DNA of 64,000 nucleotides from Pyrenochaeta sp. MPI-SDFR-AT-0127 (lineage: Eukaryota > Ascomycota > Dothideomycetes > Pleosporales > Cucurbitariaceae). The stretch is taken from assembly GCA_020747015.1 (NCBI GenBank), contig JAGTJM010000010.1:248001-312000 (forward strand). The letters are read 5' to 3'. The translations under genes and the position numbers were made by a program. Position 1 is the stretch's first letter. Each line of letters begins with the position of its first letter. This document shows, in pieces, positions 22,443 to 33,531 of the stretch. The notes under the pieces are model-generated. The model had not been told where the DNA came from, did no database searches, and was given only the letters and a program-made list of their open reading frames with translations.

Positions 22443-23401
22443 AATTCTCTCGACGAGGGGCTGGTGACAAGAGAATCAACTGGACGCTGGCAATTGGGAG
22501 GCGTGCAAAAGGTGGAAGTCACAGGTCTGGCGGGGGCAGGAGCGAAGCTTGACCTTGAGCAGCTTCATGGCGGGGCAGGAAGCAACGAACGTGGGGTTTG
22601 GCCGTGGTGTTGATCAACAACAACAAACAACAGCCATTTCCTCCAGCCAGCTGTGCTGGCATCACAACAAAGCCTAGGGTTGCTTTCAATCGCCATGCGC
22701 GGCCTACTTGACGGCCTTTTCAATGCAAGAGCATGTTTGTTGCTGTCGTATCGTGCCACGATTCCACTGAGGCTGGCATTGGTCAGCGAATACGCGATGT
22801 GCTCGGGCCTATGGCTCCCAGGAGGGATCATGGCTGCATCCTCACGGCAGCTCGGCCCTCCTTAAGATGCGCAATTATAGAGATTATGACCATTACAGCG
22901 CCATACAGCGCGGTACCTGAATATCATTCCTCACTTACCAGCATCTTCCTGCTTCTCCTCATACCCTCTCGTATGCGATCAAGCCTCCCTCCAACCCGGA
23001 CAAAGATTGCGTGAACGATGTCCCCTTGGCTATGCATCCCCCGTCATGCACAATATTGCCCAGGAGCGCCACAAAAACACAGATAATTTCTTCCGCGTAA
23101 TCTCCACGATGTCAGCTCTGCTGCTCAGCCGCGGTTCCTGCAGGCCCATGACGCGATCCTGCAGTATGTAAAGCCAGCGTAGTACCCCCGAGCTGTGGAC
23201 CCTGAATCTGAAGCCATCAGCTTCACGTCTCTGCGGGTTTTTTCTCGACATCACGCGTCTGCGTGCTTGTCCACACTCATCAGCAACACCATAATAGTGC
23301 ATGGTTAATTAAGTCTCTCCACACAGCCTGCCGTTTTCATTGCTCGCTTGTCATCTCTTTTTGCTCCTCCAACACATTCCGCCTTTTTTATTGATTGTTT
23401 A
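22443..23401. promoter_or_regulatory. Divergent intergenic region
   Basis: Upstream region of ureG (minus) and of the gene at 23402 (plus). Pyrimidine-rich near 23330-23400; a TTAATTAA occurs at about 23305. No gene seen. Confidence 0.4.
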
Positions 23402-24456
23402 ATGTCTCTTACTATGGCTGTCCACTGGGAAAAGTCGCAACACACCTCTTTTACACTATGGGATATCGACCGCGAATTCCAAAATGCATACGAAGCGTAT
23501 GAGCAATGGCAAGCACGCCATCAACGTAGACGTCCACTATGGGTCTGTTTTGGAGCGAAAAATCAGGACGATGCCCTTGGCAAAGCCTTGAGCCTGGGGC
23601 GTCAAGTCCAACGACTCATGGAAACTGGCAAAGAGCTGTTTGGGACTAGATTCGAGCAAGGTGACTGTAAGTGCTTCAACAATGCGCAAATCGTCAAATT
23701 CCTAGTACTGATCTCATGCCAGCCAAATGCCACAATATCCTCTCTGCTCAACTTCTGCGGCTTCAGTATGAGATTCGACAGCCGCTCTACGACAGTGCAC
23801 TTTCGCCCACATCAACGCCTATACCGTATGACGACATTATCACGGCGGCCAAGAGTATCCGACGCATCTGTCTCGCTGCCCTACGGGAACAATACGCCCG
23901 CTTCGACTCCCGTTCTTTTGCACCTGTTCTACCACCTCCACGCTTTAAAGTAGAGTTTTGTCCATTCGCAAACCAGCTTGGAAAGGATCTCAAAGAGAAA
24001 AAATCAAGCAGTCTCAGGACGAAGAAGCTAAAATCAAAGGACCGCCATGATGATCGAGAACTGTGCCCCCACTGCGATGCTTGCATATCCGTAACAGCAC
24101 ATTCCGGGCTACCAGATTACAGATGCATACTTTTCACATCACACATTGCCCAGGACCACTCTACTGTCGACGACAAGGCCATATTTGCATGCAGCAGCTG
24201 TAATAAAACTTTCGACGACTCATACGCCTTCCTCGATCACGTCTTCCAGAAACAGATTGGGAGTGAAAGGAGCTGTATGAGGAGAACAATGAGTGGCCGA
24301 TGGACCATCAACGAGGAGTTTATCGAGAGTGATCCGTCTTTGGTTGAGCAGTGTCTCAAAAATTGCCTTATGAGAGAGCTCACGAGGGTACGCACACAAA
24401 AGAAGATGAAGAGCCAGGTCATAGTACGGGAAAAGGAGATTGATCCAAATACCTGA
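23402..24456 (+). CDS. Unidentified protein with Cys/His-rich C-terminal half
   Basis: Exons 23402-23666 and 23723-24456 (intron 23667-23722) encode about 332 residues; a start at 23414 would remove four. I do not recognise the family. The N-terminal half is charged and probably helical (residues about 10-130; YEAYEQWQARHQRRR). A Lys-rich linker follows. The C-terminal part has paired cysteines (CPHCDAC at about 220) and a C2H2-like segment CSSCNKTFDDSYAFLDHVF (about 260-278), suggesting one or two zinc sites. No membrane segment or signal peptide. Exon frames join cleanly across a consensus intron, which supports a real gene. A DNA- or RNA-binding role is possible but not shown. Confidence 0.65.
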
Positions 24457-26337
24457 GATCAAACAAGGTTCCGCACTTTCCTACGACAATGCAATGCAGC
24501 GGCACAAGCAGACTTCATGAACCCTCTCTTATCCTTTCGACCATGGACGACACTCAAGGTTCAAATGGCCCCGCCTACACCTCGGCACAAACGTCCATGA
24601 GCACTTGCAAAAGATTCGCTTCGTACCGCTGTATTATCAACCACCCCGTTCCCGTTTGGCAGATATTCTGTCCACCTTCGCTTGTCTATATGTTTTTTTT
24701 GGTATAATGCAGTAATGTCCTTTATGCTTTACGTATATCCAATACACTATCACCTCCAGTGTTCTCTCGTACTTTTGCGACCGGATTTGCATATATACAT
24801 CACTCGGACCATCTTTGAATATCGTCACATGACACAAGGCTTCTTCCAATCCGGTGAGATTTCACATAAGACTTTAAACAGCATTCAATGTCCATCCAAC
24901 AACAGTCCAACAGCCTCATCATTGCTTGCGTCATACCAGCTCTGGAAACTCCCCGCTTGTGTTTCAGCAAGCGTCGGAGCATTTTCCGCGTGACGAGGGG
25001 CCAAAGTTGCTCTCCTTGACACACGTCAAAATGTTCATGTTTCAGGAAATGAACTTGCGATGCGAACACCTCTCTTGGCCGCCAAAGAGGAAATCTGGAG
25101 ACACAATCAATTCAGCAGTTCCCATGAGTCCGACTCCTGACATCCAAGGGCCCAAGGTATTCTGGCATTACGACGCTGGTTTTCTAGGTTAGTGGCGCTT
25201 GTTGTGAAACATTGCCATTTTCCTTCTATACGGCCTTTCATGCCACTACGAAGCCGACGCATCCGTCTTGTACGCCGTCTGAAACCTCACGTCCGAAACT
25301 TACCACGGACAACCTTGCTGGGCCCAGCCGGCGTCTCTCGGGCAGATACATGGCAATGTACCCAAGTGCACTATGTAATAGACGTCGATTCGCTGGTTTG
25401 ATATAGGGTCTTGGGAACAAGACGGATACTCTGTATATGGATAAAATATATCTTACATGTGTTTTCGGTGCTATTATGGAGCGAGTGTCTCGATTCCCAA
25501 TTCCTTCGGCACATCTTCATGGCTTTGGCATGACTGAGAATGGTCGGGATGCTCCGAAGAGACTTCAGCGTCGTCGCAAGAAAAGAAACATCATTGTTAT
25601 CTCATCCCCACGCCATCAATCGCCCTTGGCAACAACGGTGCTCATGACCACGCCCTTTGCTCACAGCCAGAGCGGGGACTCGTGCGTAGGCGGAACTGGG
25701 CGGGATTGGCAGCGCTTGGACGGGCGTGGGAGCCAAGAGATACGTGAGGAGCGGTGAAGTGGTTTACAAACAGCGGAGCGTGGACTTGGACTGCCGGTCA
25801 AGACATACATTCAATGGACGTGTAAGTTATAGTACAGTCAGGATGATTTTGCATTATCAAAACCGTACCATACGCGGATACGATGATACGTATCCAATCG
25901 GGTTGATATCGAAGCATTGGGGCTGTGCGATGGTGTCTCACTGGGTTGTGAGCTAGGGGAATGTAGTGGCTTGGTCGCCCAGCTGGTGAGACGGTTCACA
26001 ATTGCATCAAAGTCACTACAAGTGGCAAGTACAGGTGAAGGAGGTGAGGGTGATCATGAGAATAATATTCAGATAGAATGGGGTATATCGTATGGAAAAC
26101 CGAGGCCGACGGTTCCAGTGCCACCGCCCACACGGTGGCTGCCGCAAGTACAATAAACGCCGTGCTGTCATTCCAGATCAGCTTAACCGCCATGCCAATT
26201 CCATGGATAAAAAAACATAATATACGCCATATGGTATGCCGCTGAAACGCTGCTCTAGCCGTAGCTTTTGAGCCTAATGTAGTCGCGTAAAATCGTTGCT
26301 GGGTTGAATGGTTCGTTGTAATACAGTGTGTTTGTGT
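24457..26337. other. Gene-free stretch of 1.9 kb
   Basis: Short overlapping frames on both strands, none over about 106 residues and none resembling a family. Two genes converge on this interval, so it does not need to hold a promoter, which makes its length notable. No repeat or transposon ends recognised. Confidence 0.45.
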
Positions 26338-27359
26338 TTAGGAGGACGTCTCTCTCAGACCTCGTGAGAGCCATCTCTCCCACCAGTTTCTGACGCCCAG
26401 AATGCTCTCCTTGCCGTCATTGTGCCCATCGTTGCCGCCAGGGTCTCCCAGGATCGAAGTGAAGATCCAGAAAGCCGCGGCTGTCCATGCCGCTATTGCG
26501 ACACCAAATGCGACGATTGGCGAGAAGATGTGGATAACGACCAGCATAGGCGAGCTGTACCCTGTAGCTGAGTTGTGGGAGTAGACGAGGTGCAATTGTA
26601 GGTTCAGCGCGGGAGCGAGAAGGGTTGTGAGCTGGGCTGAGATGGCAGGGCGGGTGGTGCAGAATCGCAGGGGTGCTAAGGCGAGCGAGATGAGAAGCGC
26701 GACGACAGTCCAAAAGGTGATGACAAGAGAAAGTAGAGCGCAGGGACCTGAGAGGTAGAACTAGATGGCTGTCAGTTTGGATGGCTGGAGGGTTGTTGTA
26801 GAAGGAAGAAACCTACCAGAAGCTGCCATGCCTTCTCTTCAGGGCCCTTTTCGTGGTACTCGCCCTGATCGTAGACGATGGCGTCTGCATCCAGGCCAGA
26901 TGCGCGGTTTGGTGAGCGATGGCTCTGGGATGATGGGGCATAGCCGTTTTTTTCCGGGTCGAGGTGGGCGACGGGCGGATATGCGATGCCCCTGGAGGCT
27001 ACCTGTGGAGGCGCATGCTGTATCTCAGCGGGGAGGGAGTGGTGTCGCCGTCCTGCTGAGGAAACGCTGCTGGTGGGGCTGGGGGGCGACGAGAGCTTTG
27101 GGGACAAAGGGTGGGAGATGAGCGAGTCGTGTGGGCGGCGGTTGGTGGGCCTGGGGGCTCGGGCGACGTGCTTTGTCTGCTGTGGGCTGTAGTATGCGTC
27201 CTTTTCATTGTAGCCGTAGCCGTAGTCGTAGTCGCAGTCGTCCGAGGATGTGTTGGGCGAGGGCTGGTAGTAGGAGGGCTGGCTCTGGCTGTGGCTCTGG
27301 CTCTGGCTCTGGGGAGAGAAGGCGGCCGAATAGGGCACTGGCGGGCGCTGGGGGTCCAT
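26338..27359 (-). CDS. Ser/Gln-rich fungal membrane protein, function unknown
   Basis: Exons 27359-26817 and 26760-26338 (intron 26761-26816) encode 321 residues. The N-terminal 180 residues are low-complexity and probably cytosolic: Ser/Gln repeats (SQSQSQSHSQSQ, residues about 17-28), Tyr/Asp/Gly repeats, Ser/Pro runs. Right after the intron come two or three hydrophobic helices (FYLSGPCALLSLVITFWTVV; LVVIHIFSPIVAFGVAIAAW, and the adjoining AAAFWIFTS). The tail contains a Gly/Asp/Asn-rich loop. The pattern suits a fungal plasma- or endomembrane protein that I cannot assign to a named family. Confidence 0.7.
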
Positions 27360-29125
27360 TGCCGGCAGTCGGGGCAGGGTTCCTGGCTATGGTTGGGCGG
27401 ACATCAGCGGTGGGAGACGAGCGGAAATGGCATGCGAAGTCGACGAGACAAGGCGCATGTCATATCAGAGGCCAACGCTGTCCTCAGGAGAGGCAAGACT
27501 CTTGTTACATACAGCTTGCGCTCTCAAGGCCTTGGGAGAGCAGTCTGAGGCTTGGCTCTTCATCCCAAGGCTCGGCATTCTCGCTGGGCATAGATGAGAG
27601 CAGCGCTGCGGCCAATCACGGCGAGCGCCCATGGACCCAGCGCAACTCTCCCAGGAGCACTGCTGAGGCCGACAAGACGGGATACGCGGCAGCTTCATAT
27701 CCTGGAGCCCTTGCCAGCGCCGTCTGCTCGTCTTCGCGCTCTGCCTTGGCCAGCGCTGACCGTGTCTGAGCATATGCTGGCCACAAAATCCCTTCCGCCG
27801 TCTTCCTGGCCCTCCATCTGCCTGGCCCGCCGTGCTTCCCAGCGCGCCGCCAAGCTCCCGACAAAGCCCTGCTGCGGTCCGCCCAAGGCTCCGCTGCCTC
27901 CCAACTGCCTTCCAGCTGCATCGTGTGCTGCGACCTGGCAAGAGCATCAATTTCCAGCGCTCTGCCCACCAGCCCCGTCCGCGGGCCTAGACACGACAAG
28001 AGCACAAGAGTCGCCCTCATTTGCCATGGTGCCGTCGTGCAACGTCCCGAGGAAACGCCTCACACTGCTCTCATACCAAGTCGGAGCGGAGCGCCGTTGC
28101 AGACGCTTGTGCCCCAGACGCAATCATGCTGCGTCCTCGACACAGAGTCCAAGCGTGGCTGAAACGGACATGATCCTCGACTTGGCATTGGCATCATAAG
28201 CACCTTTGGCCATCTTCAACACGCCGCCTGTCCTGGCAGTCGTGTTTGTTCAGATCGGCACCATCTGTTCGCGTTGGGGGCTCTTGTCAACACCTCATCG
28301 CCTTTGCTTGGCACCCTTTGTCGGGTCAGGTGGAGAACCACGACAATTTGGGTTGCTTTAGTCTATCGACAAAGCGGTTGGCCACACATTTGCACCATAT
28401 ACCGCTTTCTTGACACCAACCGCTACTTCCGTGGCAAACAGAGTGCCGTGCCTTTCCCAAGCTTCTGGCCGAAAATGGCATCAGACCGCCCATTCTATCG
28501 TCACTTCTGCTTCGTTGCCAATGTCTGCATGTTGCACAAAAGCTGCAATCTGGTTGGTGCAATTCTACCTCGCCGCAGCATCTCACACCTCGTGCTAATG
28601 GGCCACCGGAGCTCCCTCCGTGACTTGAAAATGAAGTGATGCGCCACAGCTATGGAGAGACTAAAGGTGGCTTGACAGGGGCCGACATGTCCGTGGAGGA
28701 GCGAAAAAGCAGAAGGATTGAGAACTAGACTTACTCAAGCGTTGAGCGTGCAACCGAAATACTCACCGAGTGTCGTGCCTGACTCTGGAATTTTCGGTTT
28801 CTGTGCCTGCGCGTGGTCTCTTGTTAAACGATATTGTAACCTTCCACGCATGTATTTCATATGCGAGAATGGTCGCAGAGTCACAACGAATGTAGATAGA
28901 CGATAAGCCAATAAAGTCTTTTCATGATAGATTCGTGGGCAGTAGAATGATACAGCGCTGAAAAGAGGATATGGGCTCTAGAAACATTGGTACTCGAAGA
29001 TGTCGTTTCTGGGGCTACCACTATCACGTTGCCTTCTCTAGATCCACATCAACGCACCATGGCCCATTATGGGGCTTATAAGTGATTGTCATAACTGAAG
29101 GTCAAAGCACTGAGTTAGTTGTGTT
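27360..29125. other. Gene-free stretch of 1.8 kb
   Basis: Upstream region of the membrane-protein gene and 3' flank of the phosphoesterase gene. Frames of 134-212 residues exist on both strands at 27.1-28.2 kb, but they overlap each other and show Ala/Pro/Ser/Arg-rich content typical of chance frames in GC-rich DNA. Confidence 0.45.
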
Positions 29126-30131
29126 TTACAAGCAGTTCATGTGCAGACTTGACGTACTACTCGCATTGACCATGAGCGTCTCTCTTCCAAAGTCTATGGC
29201 TGTGTCGGCACCCTGGCTAATGTCCACCATTGCCGCCCTATCCTCTGCCATCCTGTCGCGGTCAATCTGAATGGCATCGGCGCCTTCAATATGGTCCTTG
29301 GCCCTGACATCCAGCTCTTCACCCTCTTTCCACCTTATGCGTTTTGAACCCCAGCCCTCGTGGATGTGGCCGAAACAGTGCAGCCGCGGTTTGCAGCGTC
29401 GAGCAGCTCGCAACAGATGTTCGCATCCGACATGCTCGCCGGTATGGGTTGCATCTAGAATGCCCATAGGCGGGCCATGGGTCATCATGACATCGACATT
29501 GGGAAAGTCAGGTACAGGGTTCTCAGCAATAGGTACGGCGTACGGCGTGCATTGGTGAGGAGGATTGTAGCGGTCTTGATTTCGCCAGTACGGGAAGGCC
29601 CAGTCGCAGAACTCCGGCTGATATGGAGAGGCATAAATCTTGATAGTTTTAGTCTTGCGTAGCGCGTCAGCCTGTGTGAAAACGTACGCGCAACATGGCT
29701 CCATTCTTTAGCGTGAACCTATATGTCCCTTCCTCGAGATACGTGACCCCAGCTCTTTCCGCTCGTTCGCCCTTCCACATATCTCTTGCCTTCTGAGGTA
29801 AGTTGCTATCGAACCCGCTGTGCCTGTGCATATATTGTCCTTTCCGGTCAAAGTAGTCTTTGTCCAAGCTAATGTCGTGATTGCCTGCAATGACGAGCTT
29901 TAAATCTGCATCAATGCTCTCCAGCACGTCTAGAGTCTTTTCGTACTCATGCAAATGGCCAATCATGGCCAAGTCACCACAATGCAGAAGCACATCAGCT
30001 TTTGGGAGCGGTGGCCGGAATGGAACCTCGTCGTTGGCACCATTTTGCAACGGGGAGGCGGAGTGGGTATCTGAGATGATGAGGAACCGAGTCTTGATGT
30101 GCATGGACATTGTTGCTGTCGTGGTCGTCAT
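29126..30131 (-). CDS. Calcineurin-like metallophosphoesterase
   Basis: Exons 30131-29688 and 29638-29126 (intron 29639-29687, 49 bases) encode 318 residues. The metal-binding motifs are in order: DTH in FLIISDTHS, GDL in LLHCGDL, GNHD in VIAGNHD, then after the intron MTHGPP and FGHIHEGWG. The set D-x-H, GD, GNHD, H, GHxH defines the metallophosphoesterase fold with two metal ions. The arrangement with DWAFPYWR is that of fungal and animal MPPED-like hydrolases, whose substrates are mostly unknown (cyclic nucleotides in some). The ATG at 30131 was chosen; the frame stays open to 30212 but that part is low-complexity. Confidence 0.88.
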
Positions 30132-32004
30132 GCTGCGGAACTGAGGCTTGTGGCTTGAGCAGGAGGTTGAGTAGTGGTGGGGTTCACAGCACGACTGCCT
30201 GATCAACAACACCTCACCTTCACCTTCACCCGTGACAACATCTTCACAACCTCCATTATCGATTGACCTGCTCAGCCAGACATGTACATGTAGCTTTGTG
30301 AGACTGTGATTCGCAACCGACCCGTAGAAAAGGCCATGGCATTGAACTCTAAGTCTGGCACCGCCGCCCCACTACCGCAGCGAGGCTCCCCCCCCCCGTC
30401 GGTCCCTCGCGCACACCAATTCGTCTCGCAGAAGACAGTCCTTGGATCGTCTGGTTTAGTTGTAATCGTGTATTCATTTTCGCATCTGGTCCCCACAGAC
30501 TAAACAAACGAAGATGAAGCAGTGTGGAACAGAACCGGTCGTGTCAAGCCGGGAGGTTGACGCTCTCAGCAACACACCTGTCCCAAGGTCTTGGCATAGT
30601 GCTTTCTAAGCCCAGCGAGGTAGCCGCTTTGGGACATATCGTACCAGTCTCACGCCATTGTCACGACGAGCGCAAGCCTTGGGAGGGAAAATCAACACCG
30701 CCACACGTGCACAGAAAAACACTTGAAGCACCATCTTCGATCTCGCTGTTAAGCCCGGAACATCCTCTTCAGCCTTGTGGGACAAACGCGGGATTGCCCG
30801 CTGGTTTGCAGACCTTGGATTGTCGCACCATATTGGGCCATTCCGGATATGATATTAACCGCCATGTTGACGAGAAAAGCCCATGGCAGGTATTGTGGCA
30901 AGTCAGCAAAAGCCACGGTTCAGTTGACAAGCGCTTTCTCGTCGTGGAAGGCTGGATCCGGCAGCGCGGCGATCACAGGGTGCAGACAAACATTTCTGAT
31001 CCACCTGGCCTTGGCCATTGCCGCAAGCTGTCCTCCCACATTCTCGGATCATCTAGGGACGAGCATGCACAAAACACTTACACTTTCGGATTGAGCAAAC
31101 ACTGACAATTATGGCGACAGCCATCTAAGCGAGCGTTGCAATGCAGCAACCACGTGGTGGTCCAAGTATAGTTTGCCTCTGAGGCTGCTTTGGTCAATTA
31201 ACTGCACGACCACAGCTCGAGAGACTGATCGAAGATCTCGTTCCACATATGTACACACTGCCGGTAGATCTCCAAGAGGGACAGAAATGCCATCCAAGGT
31301 TTCGGCTCTCATTCGGAGAAGGATTCCCTCCTCCAAGTGGTGTCAACATCCCGAGGAAATCTTTGATGTCCCTGTGCCGCAAATGCACAATTCGGCGAGT
31401 CGGCAACCCACTTTCGGCGCGTGCATATGCCACCATGCGGGAACACAGCCTTGATGCACAGAAATCTAGGTCCCCTGCACCACCAGCGGAGCTGCCCCTC
31501 CCACCGGACGGTACCGAAGTGAGCTGTTAATCGTTCGATTTACGTGGTTTGGAAAGCTTTGGGATGATGACTTTGGTGCAGGGTTGTTAGTCAAGCACGC
31601 GGGGAGCGGAAGCATGGGATATCCGTCCCAGTATAAGGGCCGTATGGATCAACGTTTGGCTTGCAGTATTGAGTTTGAACCGCATAATTACTGCAAGCAT
31701 ATTACCTTAACTTTACAAGCGGGACGCAGCCATATTGAAAGGTGGAGGTTCTTGACTCTCGGCCCGCAAGTCCAAGCGTGACTCTTCCTGACTCTGGCAT
31801 CTGGGACCCTCTCGAATCGTCGATACACACTCAAAGCTCGTATCTAGAATCCCTTAACCACGTCTACTGCGCCTCGACCATCAAAGTATTTTTACTCATC
31901 GGGGCCTCGGATTACACAACATCACACCCACATTCAACAACTCCATCGATCAAACATCGTACGCAATCCACCACTTGCGTCAACCTTGACATACTAAGGC
32001 CTCC
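30132..32004. promoter_or_regulatory. Long upstream region between phosphoesterase and bHLH genes
   Basis: 1.9 kb between divergent genes. A 193-residue frame at 30524-31105 has no family likeness and looks like chance. A run of C (ccccccccc) lies at about 30389. A long upstream region is common for fungal regulator genes. Confidence 0.45.
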
Positions 32005-32940
32005 ATGGACTTCTCCGGTTACCCGAAAGTAGTCAATTTCGACTATTCGCCGCCAGAAGACATCATGGCATATCCAGATCAAATCGACAAATCTTACATC
32101 GGCGATGCGTACACCACGAATCCCGATTACTCGTTAAATTCGTTCCTCGACTCCGACTCCTTCTTCGACCGACCACTCACATCCGTAGAGGCAACCTCAG
32201 GATTTCCATCCAAATCACAAGGCTTTTTCAGCCCTACGTTACCAGCAACGGGTATCTCAAACACCAACAGCAACCCCGCATTCCGACAGACATTCAACCC
32301 AGGGCCGTTCGGACAACTCGACCAATACCCCTCGGAACTTTCACTGAACCCAACAACATTGGAATCGAATCGCTCGGTTTGTTTCTCCCCAGAAACCCAA
32401 ACTTCCTCACGAACACCATCGCTCTGCGGGGACGCGCCCCAGCAGCTACAGCACTCTCCTTCTCTTTCACCGCACGCACTCAAACGCGAGTCTCCGTCAT
32501 CACCAACCTCTTTCTCCTCAGAGACTACTCCCAAGCGGCCCCAAAGAAAGCGAGGTCGACCCCGCCTCGACCGCAGCACTACTGATGCTCAATCTCCAAC
32601 TTCATCTACCTCGGTAGCAAAATGCCAGCGCTCAGGCCGTCTGCCACATAATCAAGTCGAACGCAAATACCGCGAGGGCCTGAATTCGGAGCTCGAGAGA
32701 CTGAGGAGAGCAGTTCCGACGTTACCGCAAAGCGATGATGGAGGGGTAATGGGCCAGCCCAAGCCGAGCAAAGCTATGGTGTTGTCTAGTGCCATTGAAT
32801 ACATACGGCGGATCGAGAAAGAGAGGGATGCGCTGAAGGAAGAAAACGAAAGGCTTCGACAGGGTCAAAGAAGAGAAAACGATATTCAAGGATGGACAAT
32901 AGGAGAAGAATCATTGGATGAGTTTTTGATGAATTCCTGA
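32005..32940 (+). CDS. bHLH transcription factor of SREBP type with AT-hook
   Basis: A single exon of 311 residues. An acidic/aromatic N-terminus (activation-type) and a Ser/Pro-rich middle precede an AT-hook core RKRGRPRLDR at about residue 181. The basic region GRLPHNQVERKYREGL (about 211-226) leads into helix 1, a loop with DDGGVMGQPKP and helix 2 SKAMVLSSAIEYIRRIE, continuing as a leucine-zipper-like coil (RDALKEENERLRQ). The tyrosine in ERKYR, where most bHLH proteins have arginine, is the mark of SREBP-like factors and allows binding of E-boxes and SRE-type sites. No membrane segments, so it is not a membrane-tethered sterol sensor. Nuclear; targets unknown. Confidence 0.9.
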   Translation: MDFSGYPKVVNFDYSPPEDIMAYPDQIDKSYIGDAYTTNPDYSLNSFLDSDSFFDRPLTSVEATSGFPSKSQGFFSPTLPATGISNTNSNPAFRQTFNPGPFGQLDQYPSELSLNPTTLESNRSVCFSPETQTSSRTPSLCGDAPQQLQHSPSLSPHALKRESPSSPTSFSSETTPKRPQRKRGRPRLDRSTTDAQSPTSSTSVAKCQRSGRLPHNQVERKYREGLNSELERLRRAVPTLPQSDDGGVMGQPKPSKAMVLSSAIEYIRRIEKERDALKEENERLRQGQRRENDIQGWTIGEESLDEFLMNS

Positions 32941-33531
32941 AAGAATCCTGCCGTAAAACATTTCTTCTGCCCTTTCTGGTTTCAGAATTATTTTTATTTT
33001 GCATCCAAAATGTGCGCAAAATGTTCCTTTTGGGGGGTTTTGCCTTTGGTTTTTCTATTTTGTTTGTTTGTTCATGAAACGTTTATGATACCACAGTTAG
33101 ATTTTACCTCACTTAATTACAGATATTTTTCCTTTTTTTCTTTCTTCTTCTTCCAACTTCACCGTCTTTTGAATCTTTAGTCGAAGAGCTTCATCCTATG
33201 CCCTAGGCAAAGAAAGGGTGCAAGTGACTCAACCGATAAGCTACACTTTTCTTGAATAATGCCAAGCATATGCTTCTGGTAGATTGTTCTGTTTTCAGTG
33301 ATGAATACATGGTCTTCCACGATTGGGGCACATTTTACTCCCTTCACTCTGGTAGATGATGACAGAAAAGTTGCCATAAAATTTGAGCTAACAGTATAAC
33401 AATGCACGAGACCATGTATGGTATGGGGACACACTGATTAAATAGTGGTATCAATGTCATTACAAAGTTCTACGTCGTCCTGCCCTCCAGTCCACCTACG
33501 ATAAAAGATCCTTCTAGGATATAGGGCTGTT
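32941..33531. other. T-rich intergenic between convergent genes
   Basis: Poly-T-rich tracts at about 32985-33160 belong to the 3' flank of the bHLH gene. No gene seen. Confidence 0.4.

Noticed and set aside
27131..28199. Frames of 134-212 residues on both strands at 27.1-28.2 kb
   Set aside because: They overlap each other and part of the membrane-protein exon, have biased Ala/Arg/Ser/Pro content and no splice-linked partner.
30524..31105. 193-residue plus-strand frame upstream of the bHLH gene
   Set aside because: No family likeness and no partner exon; more likely long promoter or leader sequence.
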